The notes under the pieces: model-generated
Database searches by the model: none
What the model saw: the letters and a program-made list of their open reading frames with translations, nothing else
What the model was told of the DNA's origin: nothing
DNA from: Shewanella putrefaciens
GTDB taxonomy: Bacteria > Pseudomonadota > Gammaproteobacteria > Enterobacterales > Shewanellaceae
Length of the DNA: 64,000 nt
Assembly (NCBI RefSeq): GCF_016406325.1
Contig: NZ_CP066370.1
Coordinates: 1,798,001 to 1,862,000, forward strand
Direction of reading: 5' to 3'
Shown here: piece by piece, positions 28,575 through 38,379 of the stretch
Layout of the letters: each line of letters opens with the position of its first letter
How positions within the stretch are numbered: position 1 is the first letter of the stretch
Made by a program: the position numbers and the translations under genes

Positions 28575-28601
28575 TGCCAGATACACTTACCTTTGTTCAA
28601 T

Positions 28602-28631
28602 AAAAACTGAGCCTAAGTGCTCAGTTTTTTT
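28602..28631. terminator. bidirectional terminator between perM and argP
   Basis: An 11-base stem AAAAACTGAGC / GCTCAGTTTTT with a 6-base loop, followed by further Ts; it lies between convergent genes. Confidence 0.9.
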
Positions 28632-28652
28632 ATTGTTATTACATGGCGAATA

Positions 28653-29582
28653 TTAGGTTTGCAGTAAATGTTGCTGCGCCGTGGCCGCCAGAGCACGATA
28701 CACTAAGGTCGTTTGTTTGGCTTTGATATTCCAATGTTGCCAAAACAAGGGTACTGGCATGCGACAGTTAGGTGTGAGTTCAATCAATACACCTTTATCT
28801 ATTAATGGCTTAGCTTGTAAATGTCCAACAAGACCATAGCCTAAACTCAAGTTAATGGCTTCTAAAAAGCTCTCCGATGAAGGAATGGTGTGCTGCCACC
28901 ATTGTCCTGGTGTCATCTGAAAATACTTAGCAAGGTACTTTTCATGGAGTTTATCCTTAGTGGAAAAGACAACCGCTGGGGCCTTAGTGAGTTGATCAGG
29001 GGTGAGCATCATTGGATTATTGGGGAGATTTGCAGTATTGCCTTTACTAAAATAACGGGCGGCAAATTCGGGTGTTGCCACACAGAGATACTCCATCGTG
29101 CCTAAAAATTCACTGCTACAACCTGCCATAGGGCTCTCTGTCGTTGTTACGCAGCCCACAGCTTCGCCGTTTTTAAGTAAATGGTGGGTGTAAGATTCAT
29201 CATCGACAATTAATTCCAAGAGCCAAGCACGGCGGCTAAACATGCCAGAAAGCGCGGGTAAGAACCAGGTTGCTAAACTGTCTGCATTTACCGCGATGCG
29301 GACCGTTGTGGGGTGATTAGGATCATCGGCATCTAATTCAGCCCTTAACTCACTTTCCAATAGTTGTACCTGTGAAAAATGGCGTAATAAGCGTTTACCT
29401 GTCGGTGTTGCCACGACAGGATTTGAGCGAATCAGTAGGGATTGACCGACTCTTTCCTCCAACTGCCGTACGCGTTGTGAGACAGCCGATTGCGTGATAT
29501 GCAGCACTTTAGCGGCACGCTCAAAGCCACCTTCAGAGACAACGACAGCAAGTGCTTTAAGATTGGCGTATTCCAACATCAT
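28653..29582 (-). CDS. argP: LysR-family regulator ArgP
   Basis: A 309-residue LysR regulator. The N-terminal winged helix reads LKALAVVVSEGGFERAAKVLHITQSAVSQRVRQLEE in order, the pattern of ArgP/IciA. The effector domain follows. ArgP binds arginine or lysine and activates argO export. It is divergent from an argO gene 111 bases away, which strongly supports the assignment. Start is the ATG at 29582 or the next codon (29579); GGAATA precedes both. Confidence 0.93.
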   Translation of the reverse strand: MMLEYANLKALAVVVSEGGFERAAKVLHITQSAVSQRVRQLEERVGQSLLIRSNPVVATPTGKRLLRHFSQVQLLESELRAELDADDPNHPTTVRIAVNADSLATWFLPALSGMFSRRAWLLELIVDDESYTHHLLKNGEAVGCVTTTESPMAGCSSEFLGTMEYLCVATPEFAARYFSKGNTANLPNNPMMLTPDQLTKAPAVVFSTKDKLHEKYLAKYFQMTPGQWWQHTIPSSESFLEAINLSLGYGLVGHLQAKPLIDKGVLIELTPNCRMPVPLFWQHWNIKAKQTTLVYRALAATAQQHLLQT

Positions 29583-29634
29583 TATTCCAGTCTAGTCATT
29601 ATTAATTTTACTTATGATACATAAAAAACATTAG

Positions 29635-29664
29635 TTATATTAATTTTGTTGTTTTGACTATGCT
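29635..29664 (+). promoter_or_regulatory. candidate argO promoter
   Basis: A -35 like TTATAT (29635-29640), an 18-base spacer and a -10 like TATGCT (29659-29664) lie 30 bases before the argO start. ArgP probably acts here, since the region between the two genes is only 111 bases. Confidence 0.4.
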
Positions 29665-29693
29665 TGCGCCTTCTTCAAACATAAGAGGTAGTT

Positions 29694-30335
29694 ATGCAAG
29701 CGGCATTTATACAGGGTATGGGAATTGGTGGGAGTTTGATTATTGCCGTGGGTGCACAAAATGCTTTTGTGCTAAAGCAGGGGATTAAAGGCACTTATTC
29801 TTTACCCATTGCGTTACTCTGTTCTGTTATTGATGCATTAATGATCACCGCCGGTGTGGCTGGGCTTGGACATATTATTGAGACATTTCCGATAATTAAG
29901 CATGTGGCAAGTTTTGGTGGTGCGGCATTTTTACTCTGGTATGGCACCAATGCATTAAAGGCCTCTTTTGTCGATAAGGGGATGGAAATGGATAAAGCTG
30001 AGAATGCCGATACCCTAAGAAAAGCCATTCTGACGACACTCGGGATCAGTTTTCTTAACCCACATTTATATTTAGATACCGTTGTTTTACTGGGTAGCAT
30101 TAGCACACAGTTTGATGATTTTGCTCGGCCTTGGTTTGGTGCTGGCGCGGTATTAGCCTCATTTATTTGGTTTTTTAGCTTAAGTTTTGGAGCGCGTTTA
30201 CTTGCACCTATTTTTAGTCGTCCCGCAGCATGGCGTTACCTAGACCGCTTTATTTGGTTAACAATGTGGAGTATTGCTGCGGCAATTATTTGGCCTTATT
30301 TATCCGTTTTTTCATCATTACACATGATATTTTAG
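29694..30335 (+). CDS. argO: LysE/ArgO family amino acid exporter
   Basis: A 213-residue inner-membrane exporter of the LysE/ArgO family with six hydrophobic segments. Seen: the N-terminal GGSLIIAVGAQNAFVLKQG motif, the LWYGTNALKAS segment and FLNPHLYLDTVVLLG, all typical of ArgO. It should export arginine (and perhaps lysine or canavanine). An AGAGGT ribosome binding site precedes the ATG. Divergent from argP. Confidence 0.93.
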   Translation: MQAAFIQGMGIGGSLIIAVGAQNAFVLKQGIKGTYSLPIALLCSVIDALMITAGVAGLGHIIETFPIIKHVASFGGAAFLLWYGTNALKASFVDKGMEMDKAENADTLRKAILTTLGISFLNPHLYLDTVVLLGSISTQFDDFARPWFGAGAVLASFIWFFSLSFGARLLAPIFSRPAAWRYLDRFIWLTMWSIAAAIIWPYLSVFSSLHMIF

Positions 30336-30355
30336 TTGGCATTAAGTGGGCATGT

Positions 30356-30376
30356 GCCCGAACGGGCTTCGTTTTT
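30356..30376 (+). terminator. first terminator after argO
   Basis: GCCCG / CGGGC stem with a 2-base loop then TTCGTTTTT, 21 bases past the stop. The tight loop may open the last pair. Confidence 0.55.
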
Positions 30377-30424
30377 CCCGTTTTGACTTGGATTGTATTT
30401 GAATAAGGTGAAAATTTTTCATGA

Positions 30425-30451
30425 AAAAGGTCCTTAATTTAAGGACCTTTT
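30425..30451. terminator. bidirectional terminator between argO and bcp
   Basis: A near-perfect 27-base palindrome with AAAAGGTCCTTAA arms, T-rich on both strands, between the two convergent genes. Confidence 0.8.
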
Positions 30452-30532
30452 CACTTAATTGCTGTTTAATTGTGCTGCAAGATGAGGTTTTAATGTCGTT
30501 GAAACATTGAAAATTGGATCAGCGCCATAAAT

Positions 30533-31000
30533 TTAGTTGGATATTTGCGCTAATACGACATCATGGTGATCGCTGGTTTTAAACTTATCAAACACATGGG
30601 CAATAGTGCCATCGGGATTGATAAGAAAACTTATTCTATGGATTCCATCATAGATTTTGCCCATAAATTTCTTCTCGCCCCATACCCCAAACGCATCGGC
30701 AACACTGTGATCTTCATCGCTCAGCAAGATAAAGTTAAGTGATTGTTTTTCAGCAAACTTGGCTAATTTAGCCACAGGATCTGGGCTGATTCCAAGTACG
30801 GTTACTTTGTGACTGTCGAGTTCAGCTTTGCTATCACGTAAACCGCAGGCTTGAACTGTGCAGCCTGGGGTTGAAGCCTTAGGGTAAAAATACACTAAAA
30901 CAGGGCCTTTTTTTAAACATTCCTGCAGTGAAACAGGATTATCTTTTTGATCTTGTAAGGTAAAAAGTGGCGCTTTGGCGCCAGCGATTAAGGTGTTCAT
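30533..31000 (-). CDS. bcp: thioredoxin-dependent thiol peroxidase Bcp
   Basis: A 155-residue peroxiredoxin of the Bcp/PrxQ type. The peroxidatic Cys is in FYPKASTPGCTVQACGLRD and a second Cys follows five residues later, as in 2-Cys PrxQ enzymes. It reduces hydrogen peroxide and organic peroxides using thioredoxin. It lies 3 bases after gcvR on the same strand, the common gcvR-bcp order. Length is normal. Confidence 0.93.
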   Translation of the reverse strand: MNTLIAGAKAPLFTLQDQKDNPVSLQECLKKGPVLVYFYPKASTPGCTVQACGLRDSKAELDSHKVTVLGISPDPVAKLAKFAEKQSLNFILLSDEDHSVADAFGVWGEKKFMGKIYDGIHRISFLINPDGTIAHVFDKFKTSDHHDVVLAQISN

Positions 31001-31003
31001 CTA

Positions 31004-31555
31004 TTATCCTCTGTCGTTTCTTGAGGTCGTGCCTTCCATGCGTCTAATGGTGCAATCCAGTGCCATCTCATCGGAGAGTTGATAGATACTCTTTTCGAGC
31101 TTTTCTAGTTCAACTTTTTCAGGAATATTGATGGTTAATGAAATGGTTTGAGTTTGCTCGCCATTTTCGAGTTCTTCAGAGAAGGAGCGGACTGCCGCTA
31201 AGTCTAGGGAGCGGTCGGCAAGAAACTGAGTAATACATTTCATGGTGCCGCGTTGATCTTTACCCGTAAAGCGCACTTCAAGACGCGAAAGGTAATTTTG
31301 CGGCGTATGTTTAGAGGTGCGCTTCATTACTGTCATCAGTTCCAACTCAACACTGAGACTCGGGAGCATACTTTCAATTTTCGTTATGGATGCCCACGAA
31401 CCTGACAACATCATGATTAAGGTAAATTCGTTACCAAATAATGCCATACGGCTGTCGACGATATCGCAGTCACAGTCACTGGCAAGGCGAGCTAGTTTAC
31501 TTACGAGTCCAGGGCGGTCTAAGCCCATTGCGGTTACGACCAGGAAGTTGGTCAT
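31004..31555 (-). CDS. gcvR: glycine cleavage system transcriptional repressor GcvR
   Basis: A 183-residue cytoplasmic protein with two ACT domains, the first starting near VVTAMGLDRPGLVSKLARLASDC and the second near LEVRFTGKDQRGTMKCITQFL. In E. coli GcvR binds GcvA and blocks activation of gcvTHP when glycine is low. The target genes are not in the window. Divergent from dapA and translationally close to bcp. Confidence 0.88.
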   Translation of the reverse strand: MTNFLVVTAMGLDRPGLVSKLARLASDCDCDIVDSRMALFGNEFTLIMMLSGSWASITKIESMLPSLSVELELMTVMKRTSKHTPQNYLSRLEVRFTGKDQRGTMKCITQFLADRSLDLAAVRSFSEELENGEQTQTISLTINIPEKVELEKLEKSIYQLSDEMALDCTIRRMEGTTSRNDRG

Positions 31556-31727
31556 GAATTTTCCTCACTTTTTCGATATCATAGAGCGAAAACTCAGAGT
31601 TAAAGCCGAGTTTTTGTGCGGGATGTAATGCTACCATAACTAAATCAATTTGAGATCCCCGTTAATGCTTGTCATTAATGGTTGGCATCAGTACCATAGC
31701 GAATCCTGAAATCTTGGGGAAAGTCAG

Positions 31728-32612
31728 ATGATAAACGGAAGCATCGTAGCCTTAATCACGCCTATGAACAGTGATGGCTCAATAGATTTTGCAAGTCTTG
31801 AAAGATTAGTCGAATTCCATATAGACCAAGGCACAGATGCCATTGTGGCCGTTGGCACGACCGGCGAGTCAGCGACTCTGCCCATGTCTGAGCATGTTAC
31901 CGTGGTTGCACAAACCGTTAAATTTGCTGCAGGCCGCATTCCTGTTATTGGTGGTAATGGCGCCAATGCGACAGCGGAAGCCATCGAACTCACTAAATCT
32001 TTATCTAAAGTGGGTGTCGCAGGTATGTTAGGTGTAACACCTTACTACAACAAACCAACGCCAAAGGGCTTGATTGCCCACTACAAAGCCGTAGCTGCGA
32101 GCACTGATATCCCTCAAATTCTGTATAACGTACCAGGACGCACTGCAGTTGATATGCAGCCAGAAACGGTCGCAGAACTCGTCGGTGTGAGCAATATTAT
32201 TGGTGTAAAAGAAGCCACAGGTGATATCGCTAGGGTAAAACGTCTGCGGGAATTATGTGGTAATGATTTCAAGCTCTACAGCGGTGATGACGCAACAGCC
32301 AGAGAGTTTTTGCTACTCGGCGGTAATGGCGTGATTTCTGTGGCCAATAATATAGTCCCCAAAGCCTTTAAAGCCATGTGCGACGCAGCTCTTGCAGGTA
32401 ATGCTGAATTGGCCTTGAGCCTAGATACGCCACTGCGAGGCTTATATAGTACGCTTTTCTGTGAGGCGAACCCGATCCCTGTTAAATGGGCTGCCCATCG
32501 TATGGGATTGATTAAATGTGGCCATATTCGTTTACCTTTGACTGAACTTTCTGAGCAATGTCATGGTCTGTTGATAGATGCAATGACTCGTGCCCAGATA
32601 GAGGTTAAATAA
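31728..32612 (+). CDS. dapA: 4-hydroxy-tetrahydrodipicolinate synthase
   Basis: A 294-residue aldolase that condenses pyruvate with aspartate semialdehyde, the first committed step of lysine and diaminopimelate synthesis. Seen: GTTGESATL, the catalytic Tyr in [11 protein letters not shown] and LYNVPGRT, and the Schiff-base Lys in [15 protein letters not shown] precedes the ATG. bamC starts 3 bases after its stop, as in E. coli (dapA-nlpB). Confidence 0.97.
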   Translation: MINGSIVALITPMNSDGSIDFASLERLVEFHIDQGTDAIVAVGTTGESATLPMSEHVTVVAQTVKFAAGRIPVIGGNGANATAEAIELTKSLSKVGVAGMLGVTPYYNKPTPKGLIAHYKAVAASTDIPQILYNVPGRTAVDMQPETVAELVGVSNIIGVKEATGDIARVKRLRELCGNDFKLYSGDDATAREFLLLGGNGVISVANNIVPKAFKAMCDAALAGNAELALSLDTPLRGLYSTLFCEANPIPVKWAAHRMGLIKCGHIRLPLTELSEQCHGLLIDAMTRAQIEVK

Positions 32613-32615
32613 TTA

Positions 32616-33713
32616 ATGTTAAAGAAAGTCACCCCACTGATCTTAGTCGCTGCCGTTGCGGCCTGTTCCTCACCACTTGAACGTCGTCAAGCAAACGGTG
32701 GCGATGACTATGTTCAGGCTGAGCAAGCGCCAATGCTTAAAATCCCAGAGGGATTAAAGACGCCACCTTACAATAAAGAATATGAAGTGCCAGCGTTAGG
32801 CGCTAAAGCGAATACTGCGCTTATTGGTAAAACCCTTGATATTCGTCCACCATTGCAAGTACTGCCAATGGCTGAAGGTACCCATGTTGAAGAGGGTAGC
32901 GATAATATCAAAATCGTGGTTGAGTCTATCGACAATTCAGCAGACCTAAAGCAAGAGATCTTTGCTAACTTAGATGGTTTCTTAGCAAAGCAAGCGATCC
33001 CTGTTCGTAGCCGTGATTTTGATAAGAGCAATATCGAAACCGACTGGATCGAAAGCCGTGAAGTGATTGAATCGAGCCTGTGGGGGGCGGATAAAGTCTA
33101 TCTGTTACGCCAACGCTATCGTTTCGATGTGGAAACCCGTCCACATGGCCGTACGGCAAGTATCGTTATTCACTTAGTTGAACATGAAGAGTTTTACGAC
33201 GATAAAGCCCAAGAAGTGTTATTAAGTGGTGAAGATAAACAAAGATACACCATTGATATGCTTAACAGCGCTATCGCTTATATGAGCGTTAAACGTGAGC
33301 AAGCAATCCAAGCCAATCGCTTAAAGCAAACATTAGGGATCAATGTTGATCTAGTGACACCAGAGGCGGGAGCCGCCTATTGGTCAGCTAAAGCACCTTA
33401 TAAGCAAGTGTGGGATCGTTTGCGTATCGTACTCCCTGAAATGGGGTTTGAAATTGCCGATATGGATAGTACGAAAGGATTGTACTTCATCAAGTTTACG
33501 GATAATTCGGGTTTCTGGAGTTCGCTCTGGAGCAGTAACAAGGTATCGCTAAAAGAGGGCAGTTATCGTTTACTGCTGGAAGATGGTGATACACCTGAAG
33601 AGACCAAATTATTCCTACGTGATGGTGATGACCAACCATTAGCGAATGATGTTGTGTCTAATATCAACCAATCATTGACAGATTTGATGAGAGAAGAACG
33701 TAAGCTACGCTAA
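32616..33713 (+). CDS. bamC: outer membrane assembly lipoprotein BamC
   Basis: A 365-residue lipoprotein of the BAM complex, which inserts beta-barrel proteins. The N-terminal signal ends in a lipobox (VAACSS). The flexible N-terminal segment that contacts BamD follows (LERRQANGGDDYVQAEQAP), then two helix-grip domains. The sequence is longer than and only moderately like E. coli BamC, as usual outside enterobacteria. In operon with dapA; terminator at 33729-33756. Confidence 0.9.
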   Translation: MLKKVTPLILVAAVAACSSPLERRQANGGDDYVQAEQAPMLKIPEGLKTPPYNKEYEVPALGAKANTALIGKTLDIRPPLQVLPMAEGTHVEEGSDNIKIVVESIDNSADLKQEIFANLDGFLAKQAIPVRSRDFDKSNIETDWIESREVIESSLWGADKVYLLRQRYRFDVETRPHGRTASIVIHLVEHEEFYDDKAQEVLLSGEDKQRYTIDMLNSAIAYMSVKREQAIQANRLKQTLGINVDLVTPEAGAAYWSAKAPYKQVWDRLRIVLPEMGFEIADMDSTKGLYFIKFTDNSGFWSSLWSSNKVSLKEGSYRLLLEDGDTPEETKLFLRDGDDQPLANDVVSNINQSLTDLMREERKLR

Positions 33714-33728
33714 TGTTCTATAAAAACC

Positions 33729-33756
33729 AAAAAGGGCGATTATTCGCCCTTTTTTG
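33729..33756 (+). terminator. terminator after bamC
   Basis: An 11-base stem AAAAAGGGCGA / TCGCCCTTTTT with a TTAT loop, 16 bases past the stop, followed by a T tract. Confidence 0.92.
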
Positions 33757-34068
33757 TTGCCTTACCCGTCCTAAATAGCGTTGACACTTACCAAAATGCG
33801 ATTCAGCATGTTCCCTCTAAATATCAATATTTTTAGCATGGTTTTAGTCTAAAATATCAAAAAGCAATTCAATGGTAGTGTTAATCTCTTTATTATGCAT
33901 TTAGCGCACTGCATTCCGATGCATTAGCCATGTTTATCACTAACATAAGGTGTTTATACATTATTTAAGCAGTTGGCGTAATTTGTAAGAAAAAGTAAAA
34001 CGTATTGATGCAATGATACGAGTGGGTAAACTAGCCGTCACTAATGCGAGACATCATTTGGAAGCCCG
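33757..34068 (+). other. non-coding gap before the RND efflux genes
   Basis: No gene is seen. A TTGACA at about 33781 could be a -35 element but no good -10 follows at the right distance. Presumably the promoter of the efflux pair lies here; I cannot place it. Confidence 0.4.
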
Positions 34069-35154
34069 ATGAAAAAAATTATTCTAATAATCGCCATATT
34101 GGCGTCAGCATGGTTTGGATATCAAGCAATGCAACCCCAAGAGATAGCACAAGCTAAGGTGAAATTAGTGCCAAATGTCGTGATAGCCACTGCAGAAATT
34201 GCGCCTGTACGCGATGAAGTGGAGGCGATTGGCACTAACAAAGCATATGAATCTGTGACTATCACGCCTAAGGTGACCGATATGGTGATGTCACTTAACT
34301 TTGATGATGGTGATATCGTTAAGAGAGGGGATTTGCTCGTACAACTACAAAATGCAGAGCAAATTGCCAAAGTGAAAGCAGCTCAAGTAAAAGTGACTGA
34401 TAATAAAAGGGAATTAAATCGTATTAGTTCGCTAGTGACGAGCCGTACTGTGGCGGAGTTAGAGCGAGATCGTCTGCAAACGCTGATAGATACTACCCGT
34501 GCAGAACTTGAACAGGCACAAGTATCACTCAATGATCGCCGCATTTTGGCTCCTTTTGATGGTCGTTTAGGCTTACGTCAAGTGAGCGTGGGCAGCTTAG
34601 TGACACCCGGAACTGAAATTACAACACTTGATGATATTTCTAAGATTAAACTAGATTTTTCTGTCCCTGAGCGTTTTATTCAAGAGTTACGCCCTGGTAA
34701 ATTGGTGGAAGCCACTGCTATCGCATTTCCCGATGAAACCTTCAATGGCATTGTGACCTCCATAGATAGCCGTGTGAATCCAACGACACGGGCTGTGATA
34801 GTGCGTGCTGAAATACCGAACCCCGATCTACGTTTATTACCGGGCATGTTAATGAAGGTCAAACTGATTAAACGCAGCCGTGATGCCTTGATGTTACCTG
34901 AATCTGCCATTATCCCTTTGCAGAGTAATCATTTCGTTTATAGCGTCAATAGCGATAATGTGATTGAACGTAAACAAGTGACTATTGGTATTCGTACCCG
35001 TGGCTGGGTTGAAATTCTCGATGGTGTGACATCCGGTGAGAAAGTCGTCATACGTGGGCTGTTAAAAGTGCACCCAGGCGATAAGGTCACAACTCAATTA
35101 GCTGAAAAATTTAGCTATCTATCCACAGATGCTGATGTGGAGCCAAGCGTATGA
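34069..35154 (+). CDS. RND efflux periplasmic adaptor subunit
   Basis: A 361-residue membrane fusion protein. An N-terminal hydrophobic anchor or signal (IILIIAILASAWFGYQA) is followed by a lipoyl-like beta domain, a helical hairpin (about residues 100-155, NKRELNRISSLVTSRTV), a second lipoyl half (RRILAPFDGRLGLRQVSVG), and beta-barrel and membrane-proximal domains. It links an inner-membrane RND pump to an outer-membrane channel. The stop overlaps the permease start by ATGA. No outer-membrane factor gene is next to it, so a TolC-like protein encoded elsewhere is expected. Confidence 0.92.
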   Translation: MKKIILIIAILASAWFGYQAMQPQEIAQAKVKLVPNVVIATAEIAPVRDEVEAIGTNKAYESVTITPKVTDMVMSLNFDDGDIVKRGDLLVQLQNAEQIAKVKAAQVKVTDNKRELNRISSLVTSRTVAELERDRLQTLIDTTRAELEQAQVSLNDRRILAPFDGRLGLRQVSVGSLVTPGTEITTLDDISKIKLDFSVPERFIQELRPGKLVEATAIAFPDETFNGIVTSIDSRVNPTTRAVIVRAEIPNPDLRLLPGMLMKVKLIKRSRDALMLPESAIIPLQSNHFVYSVNSDNVIERKQVTIGIRTRGWVEILDGVTSGEKVVIRGLLKVHPGDKVTTQLAEKFSYLSTDADVEPSV

Positions 35155-38100
35155 TACTGACTGATCTTTCGGTTAAACGACCGGTTTTTGCATCTGTCAT
35201 TAGTCTCCTTGTGGTTGCTTTTGGTCTCGTCTCTTTCGATAAGTTGCCATTGCGGGAATATCCTAATATCGACCCGCCAATTGTTTCCATAGAAACCAAT
35301 TACCGTGGCGCCAGTGCCGCAGTGGTTGAGAGCCGTATCACCCAACTGATTGAAGACAGGATCAGTGGCGTAGAAGGTATTCGTCATGTCAGCTCATCGA
35401 GTAGCGATGGTCGCTCTTCGGTAACATTAGAATTTGATATCAGTCGAAATATTGAAGATGCGGCTAACGATGTACGCGACAGAATCTCAGGATTACTCGA
35501 TAACTTGCCAGAGGAAGCCGATCCCCCAGAAGTGCAAAAAGCCAATGGTGGTGATGAAGTTATCATGTGGCTTAATCTAGTCTCGGATAATATGACGACC
35601 CTCGAATTGACCGATTACACCAATCGTTACCTGTCTGATCGTTTATCCGTGGTCGATGGTGTGGCGAGGATCCGTATCGGCGGGGGGAAAGTTTACGCAA
35701 TGCGCATTTGGCTCGACAGACAAGCCCTTGCTTCGCGTAGCCTTACCGTGGCGGATGTCGAGGCGGCATTAAGAGCCGAAAACGTCGAGTTACCTGCAGG
35801 TTCGATTGAATCGAAAGAGCGGCATTTTACTGTACGTTTAGAGCGGAGTTATCGCACCGCTGAAGACTTTGCCAATTTAGTGCTTACTCAGGGGAATGAT
35901 GGTTATCTCGTCAAACTGGGGGATGTCGCTAAGGTTGAAATCGGCTCTGAAGAAGAGCGTATTATGTTCCGCGGTAATAAAGAGGCCATGATAGGGTTAG
36001 GTGTCTCAAAACAGTCGACGGCTAACACCCTTGAAGTTGCCCGCGCCGTTAATGCGTTGATCGATAAAATTAACCCAACACTCCCCGCGGGTATGTCTAT
36101 TAAACGCAGCTACGATAGTTCAGTGTTTATTGAAGCCTCGATTAAGGAAGTGTACCAAACCCTGTTTATCGCCATGATCTTAGTGATTATTGTGATTTAT
36201 TTATTTCTGGGTAGTGCACGCGCCATGTTGATCCCCGCGATTACGGTACCTGTATCCTTGCTGGGTACTTTTATCGTGCTATATGCACTGGGTTACACGA
36301 TTAACCTATTAACATTATTAGCAATGATCCTCGCTATCGGTATGGTAGTGGACGATGCGATTGTGATGTTAGAGAACATCCATCGACGGATTGAAGAGGG
36401 CGATTCCCCCCTTAAAGCCGCTTATCTCGGTGCGCGAGAAGTCGCCTTCGCGGTGATTGCCACAACTTTAGTGCTGGTGTCGGTATTTATGCCGATCACT
36501 TTCCTTGAAGGGGACTTAGGTAAACTCTTTAAAGAGTTTGCTGTGGCGATGAGCGCGGCGGTGATTTTCTCCAGTATTGTTGCCTTAACGCTAAGTCCAA
36601 TGATGTGTTCTAAATTGCTTAAACCTGCCACGCAAGACTCATGGTTGGTACGTAAAGTCGATGGCATCATGGCAAGTATTGCCCGTGGTTATCAAACCTC
36701 ATTACAAAAAGCGATGGCAAAGCCGTTATTGATGTCAGTGCTTGTCCTATGTGCATTGGGGAGCAGTTTCTTCCTTGTGCAAAAGGTGCCACAGGAGTTT
36801 GCGCCCCAAGAAGATCGAGGTTCATTATTCTTAATGGTAAACGGTCCACAGGGCGCGAGTTACGAGTATATCGAATCCTATATGACCGAAGTCGAAAACC
36901 GTTTAATGCCACTGGTCGATGCTGGTGATATCAAACGCTTACTCATTAGAGCTCCTCGCGGATTTGGTCGCGCTGCCGATTTTTCTAACGGTATGGCCAT
37001 TGTGGTATTGGAAGATTGGGGACAGCGCCGCCCGATTAAAGAAGTGATTGTCGATATCAATAAACGTCTTGCCGATCTTGCGGGTGTGCAGGCATTTCCT
37101 GTGATGCGTCAAGCCTTTGGCCGTGGAGTGGGTAAACCCGTGCAATTTGTAATTGGTGGACCAAGCTACGAGGAACTCGCTCGCTGGCGTGACATTATGA
37201 TGGAAAAAGCCGCAGAAAATCCCATGTTACTCGGGCTTGACCATGACTATAAAGAGACTAAGCCACAGCTTAGAGTGGTGATTGATCGTGATAGAGCCGC
37301 CAGTCTTGGGGTGTCGATTGCTAATATTGGTCGTACGTTAGAGTCAATGTTAGGCTCACGCTTAGTCACTACCTTTATGCGTGATGGTGAAGAATATGAC
37401 GTGATTGTCGAAGGTGAACGCAATAACCAAAATACCGCAGCAGATTTGCAAAATATCTATGTGCGTTCCGAGCGCAGTAAAGAACTTATTCCACTCTCCA
37501 ACTTAGTGACTGTGGAAGAGTTTGCCGATGCCAGTTCGCTCAATCGTTATAACCGTATGCGAGCTATCACAATCGAGGCCAGTTTGGCCGATGGTTATAG
37601 CCTAGGTGCTGCATTAGATGATCTTAATCAGATGGCGCGTGCTTACTTGCCGGCGGAAGCGGTGATCAGCTACAAGGGGCAATCCCTCGATTATCAAGAA
37701 TCGGGTAACTCCATGTATTTTGTGTTTTTGCTCGCTTTAGGCATCGTATTCTTAGTGTTAGCGGCACAGTTTGAAAGCTATATTCACCCCATAGTGATTA
37801 TGTTAACTGTGCCGCTGGCAACGGTTGGTGCGCTAGCGGGCTTGTGGTTTACGGGGCAAAGTCTCAATATTTACAGCCAGATAGGCATTATTATGCTGGT
37901 AGGGCTAGCCGCCAAGAATGGTATTTTAATTGTCGAATTCGCGAACCAATTAAGGGATAAAGGTGTCGACTTTGACCGCGCCATTATCCAAGCGGCGAGC
38001 CAAAGATTACGGCCAATTTTGATGACAGGTATTACCACTGCCGCGGGAGCGATTCCCCTTGTGATGGCCGTCGGTGCAGGTGCTGAAACGCGTTTTGTGA

Positions 38101-38246
38101 TTGGTGTTGTTGTGCTATCGGGCATTTTGTTGGCGACCTTATTCACTATCTTTGTGATCCCAACGGCCTATGGTTTCTTTGCCCGAAACAGCGGTTCACC
38201 AGAGGCCATTGCCCAGCAGTTAGAAAAGGAACTGGCTGAAGATTAA
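35151..38246 (+). CDS. RND multidrug efflux permease subunit (HAE1 family)
   Basis: A 1031-residue inner-membrane proton-driven efflux pump. The N-terminus (LSVKRPVFASVISLLVVAFGL) is typical, TM4 carries the proton-relay Asp pair in GMVVDDAIVMLENI, and TM10 carries the conserved Lys in GLAAKNGILIVEFAN. The porter domain is complete. The family exports drugs, dyes or detergents; the substrate here is not known. Co-transcribed with the adaptor, and followed by a terminator. Confidence 0.94.
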   Translation: MILTDLSVKRPVFASVISLLVVAFGLVSFDKLPLREYPNIDPPIVSIETNYRGASAAVVESRITQLIEDRISGVEGIRHVSSSSSDGRSSVTLEFDISRNIEDAANDVRDRISGLLDNLPEEADPPEVQKANGGDEVIMWLNLVSDNMTTLELTDYTNRYLSDRLSVVDGVARIRIGGGKVYAMRIWLDRQALASRSLTVADVEAALRAENVELPAGSIESKERHFTVRLERSYRTAEDFANLVLTQGNDGYLVKLGDVAKVEIGSEEERIMFRGNKEAMIGLGVSKQSTANTLEVARAVNALIDKINPTLPAGMSIKRSYDSSVFIEASIKEVYQTLFIAMILVIIVIYLFLGSARAMLIPAITVPVSLLGTFIVLYALGYTINLLTLLAMILAIGMVVDDAIVMLENIHRRIEEGDSPLKAAYLGAREVAFAVIATTLVLVSVFMPITFLEGDLGKLFKEFAVAMSAAVIFSSIVALTLSPMMCSKLLKPATQDSWLVRKVDGIMASIARGYQTSLQKAMAKPLLMSVLVLCALGSSFFLVQKVPQEFAPQEDRGSLFLMVNGPQGASYEYIESYMTEVENRLMPLVDAGDIKRLLIRAPRGFGRAADFSNGMAIVVLEDWGQRRPIKEVIVDINKRLADLAGVQAFPVMRQAFGRGVGKPVQFVIGGPSYEELARWRDIMMEKAAENPMLLGLDHDYKETKPQLRVVIDRDRAASLGVSIANIGRTLESMLGSRLVTTFMRDGEEYDVIVEGERNNQNTAADLQNIYVRSERSKELIPLSNLVTVEEFADASSLNRYNRMRAITIEASLADGYSLGAALDDLNQMARAYLPAEAVISYKGQSLDYQESGNSMYFVFLLALGIVFLVLAAQFESYIHPIVIMLTVPLATVGALAGLWFTGQSLNIYSQIGIIMLVGLAAKNGILIVEFANQLRDKGVDFDRAIIQAASQRLRPILMTGITTAAGAIPLVMAVGAGAETRFVIGVVVLSGILLATLFTIFVIPTAYGFFARNSGSPEAIAQQLEKELAED

Positions 38247-38284
38247 CTGTAATAATCTAAGTTTTTAAAGAGTTTAATCCTTAA

Positions 38285-38325
38285 AAAATAGGTGTTTAAG
38301 ATAACTTAAGCGCCTATTTTGTTTT
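38285..38325. terminator. terminator after the RND permease gene
   Basis: A 16-base stem with two G-U pairs (arms 38285-38300 and 38305-38320) and a 4-base loop, followed by GTTTT. It lies between convergent genes. Confidence 0.85.
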
Positions 38326-38379
38326 AATGACTCTTTATCTTAACTCTTGGAGTGGTCTGTTTGTTCTACGTTAAGGTTG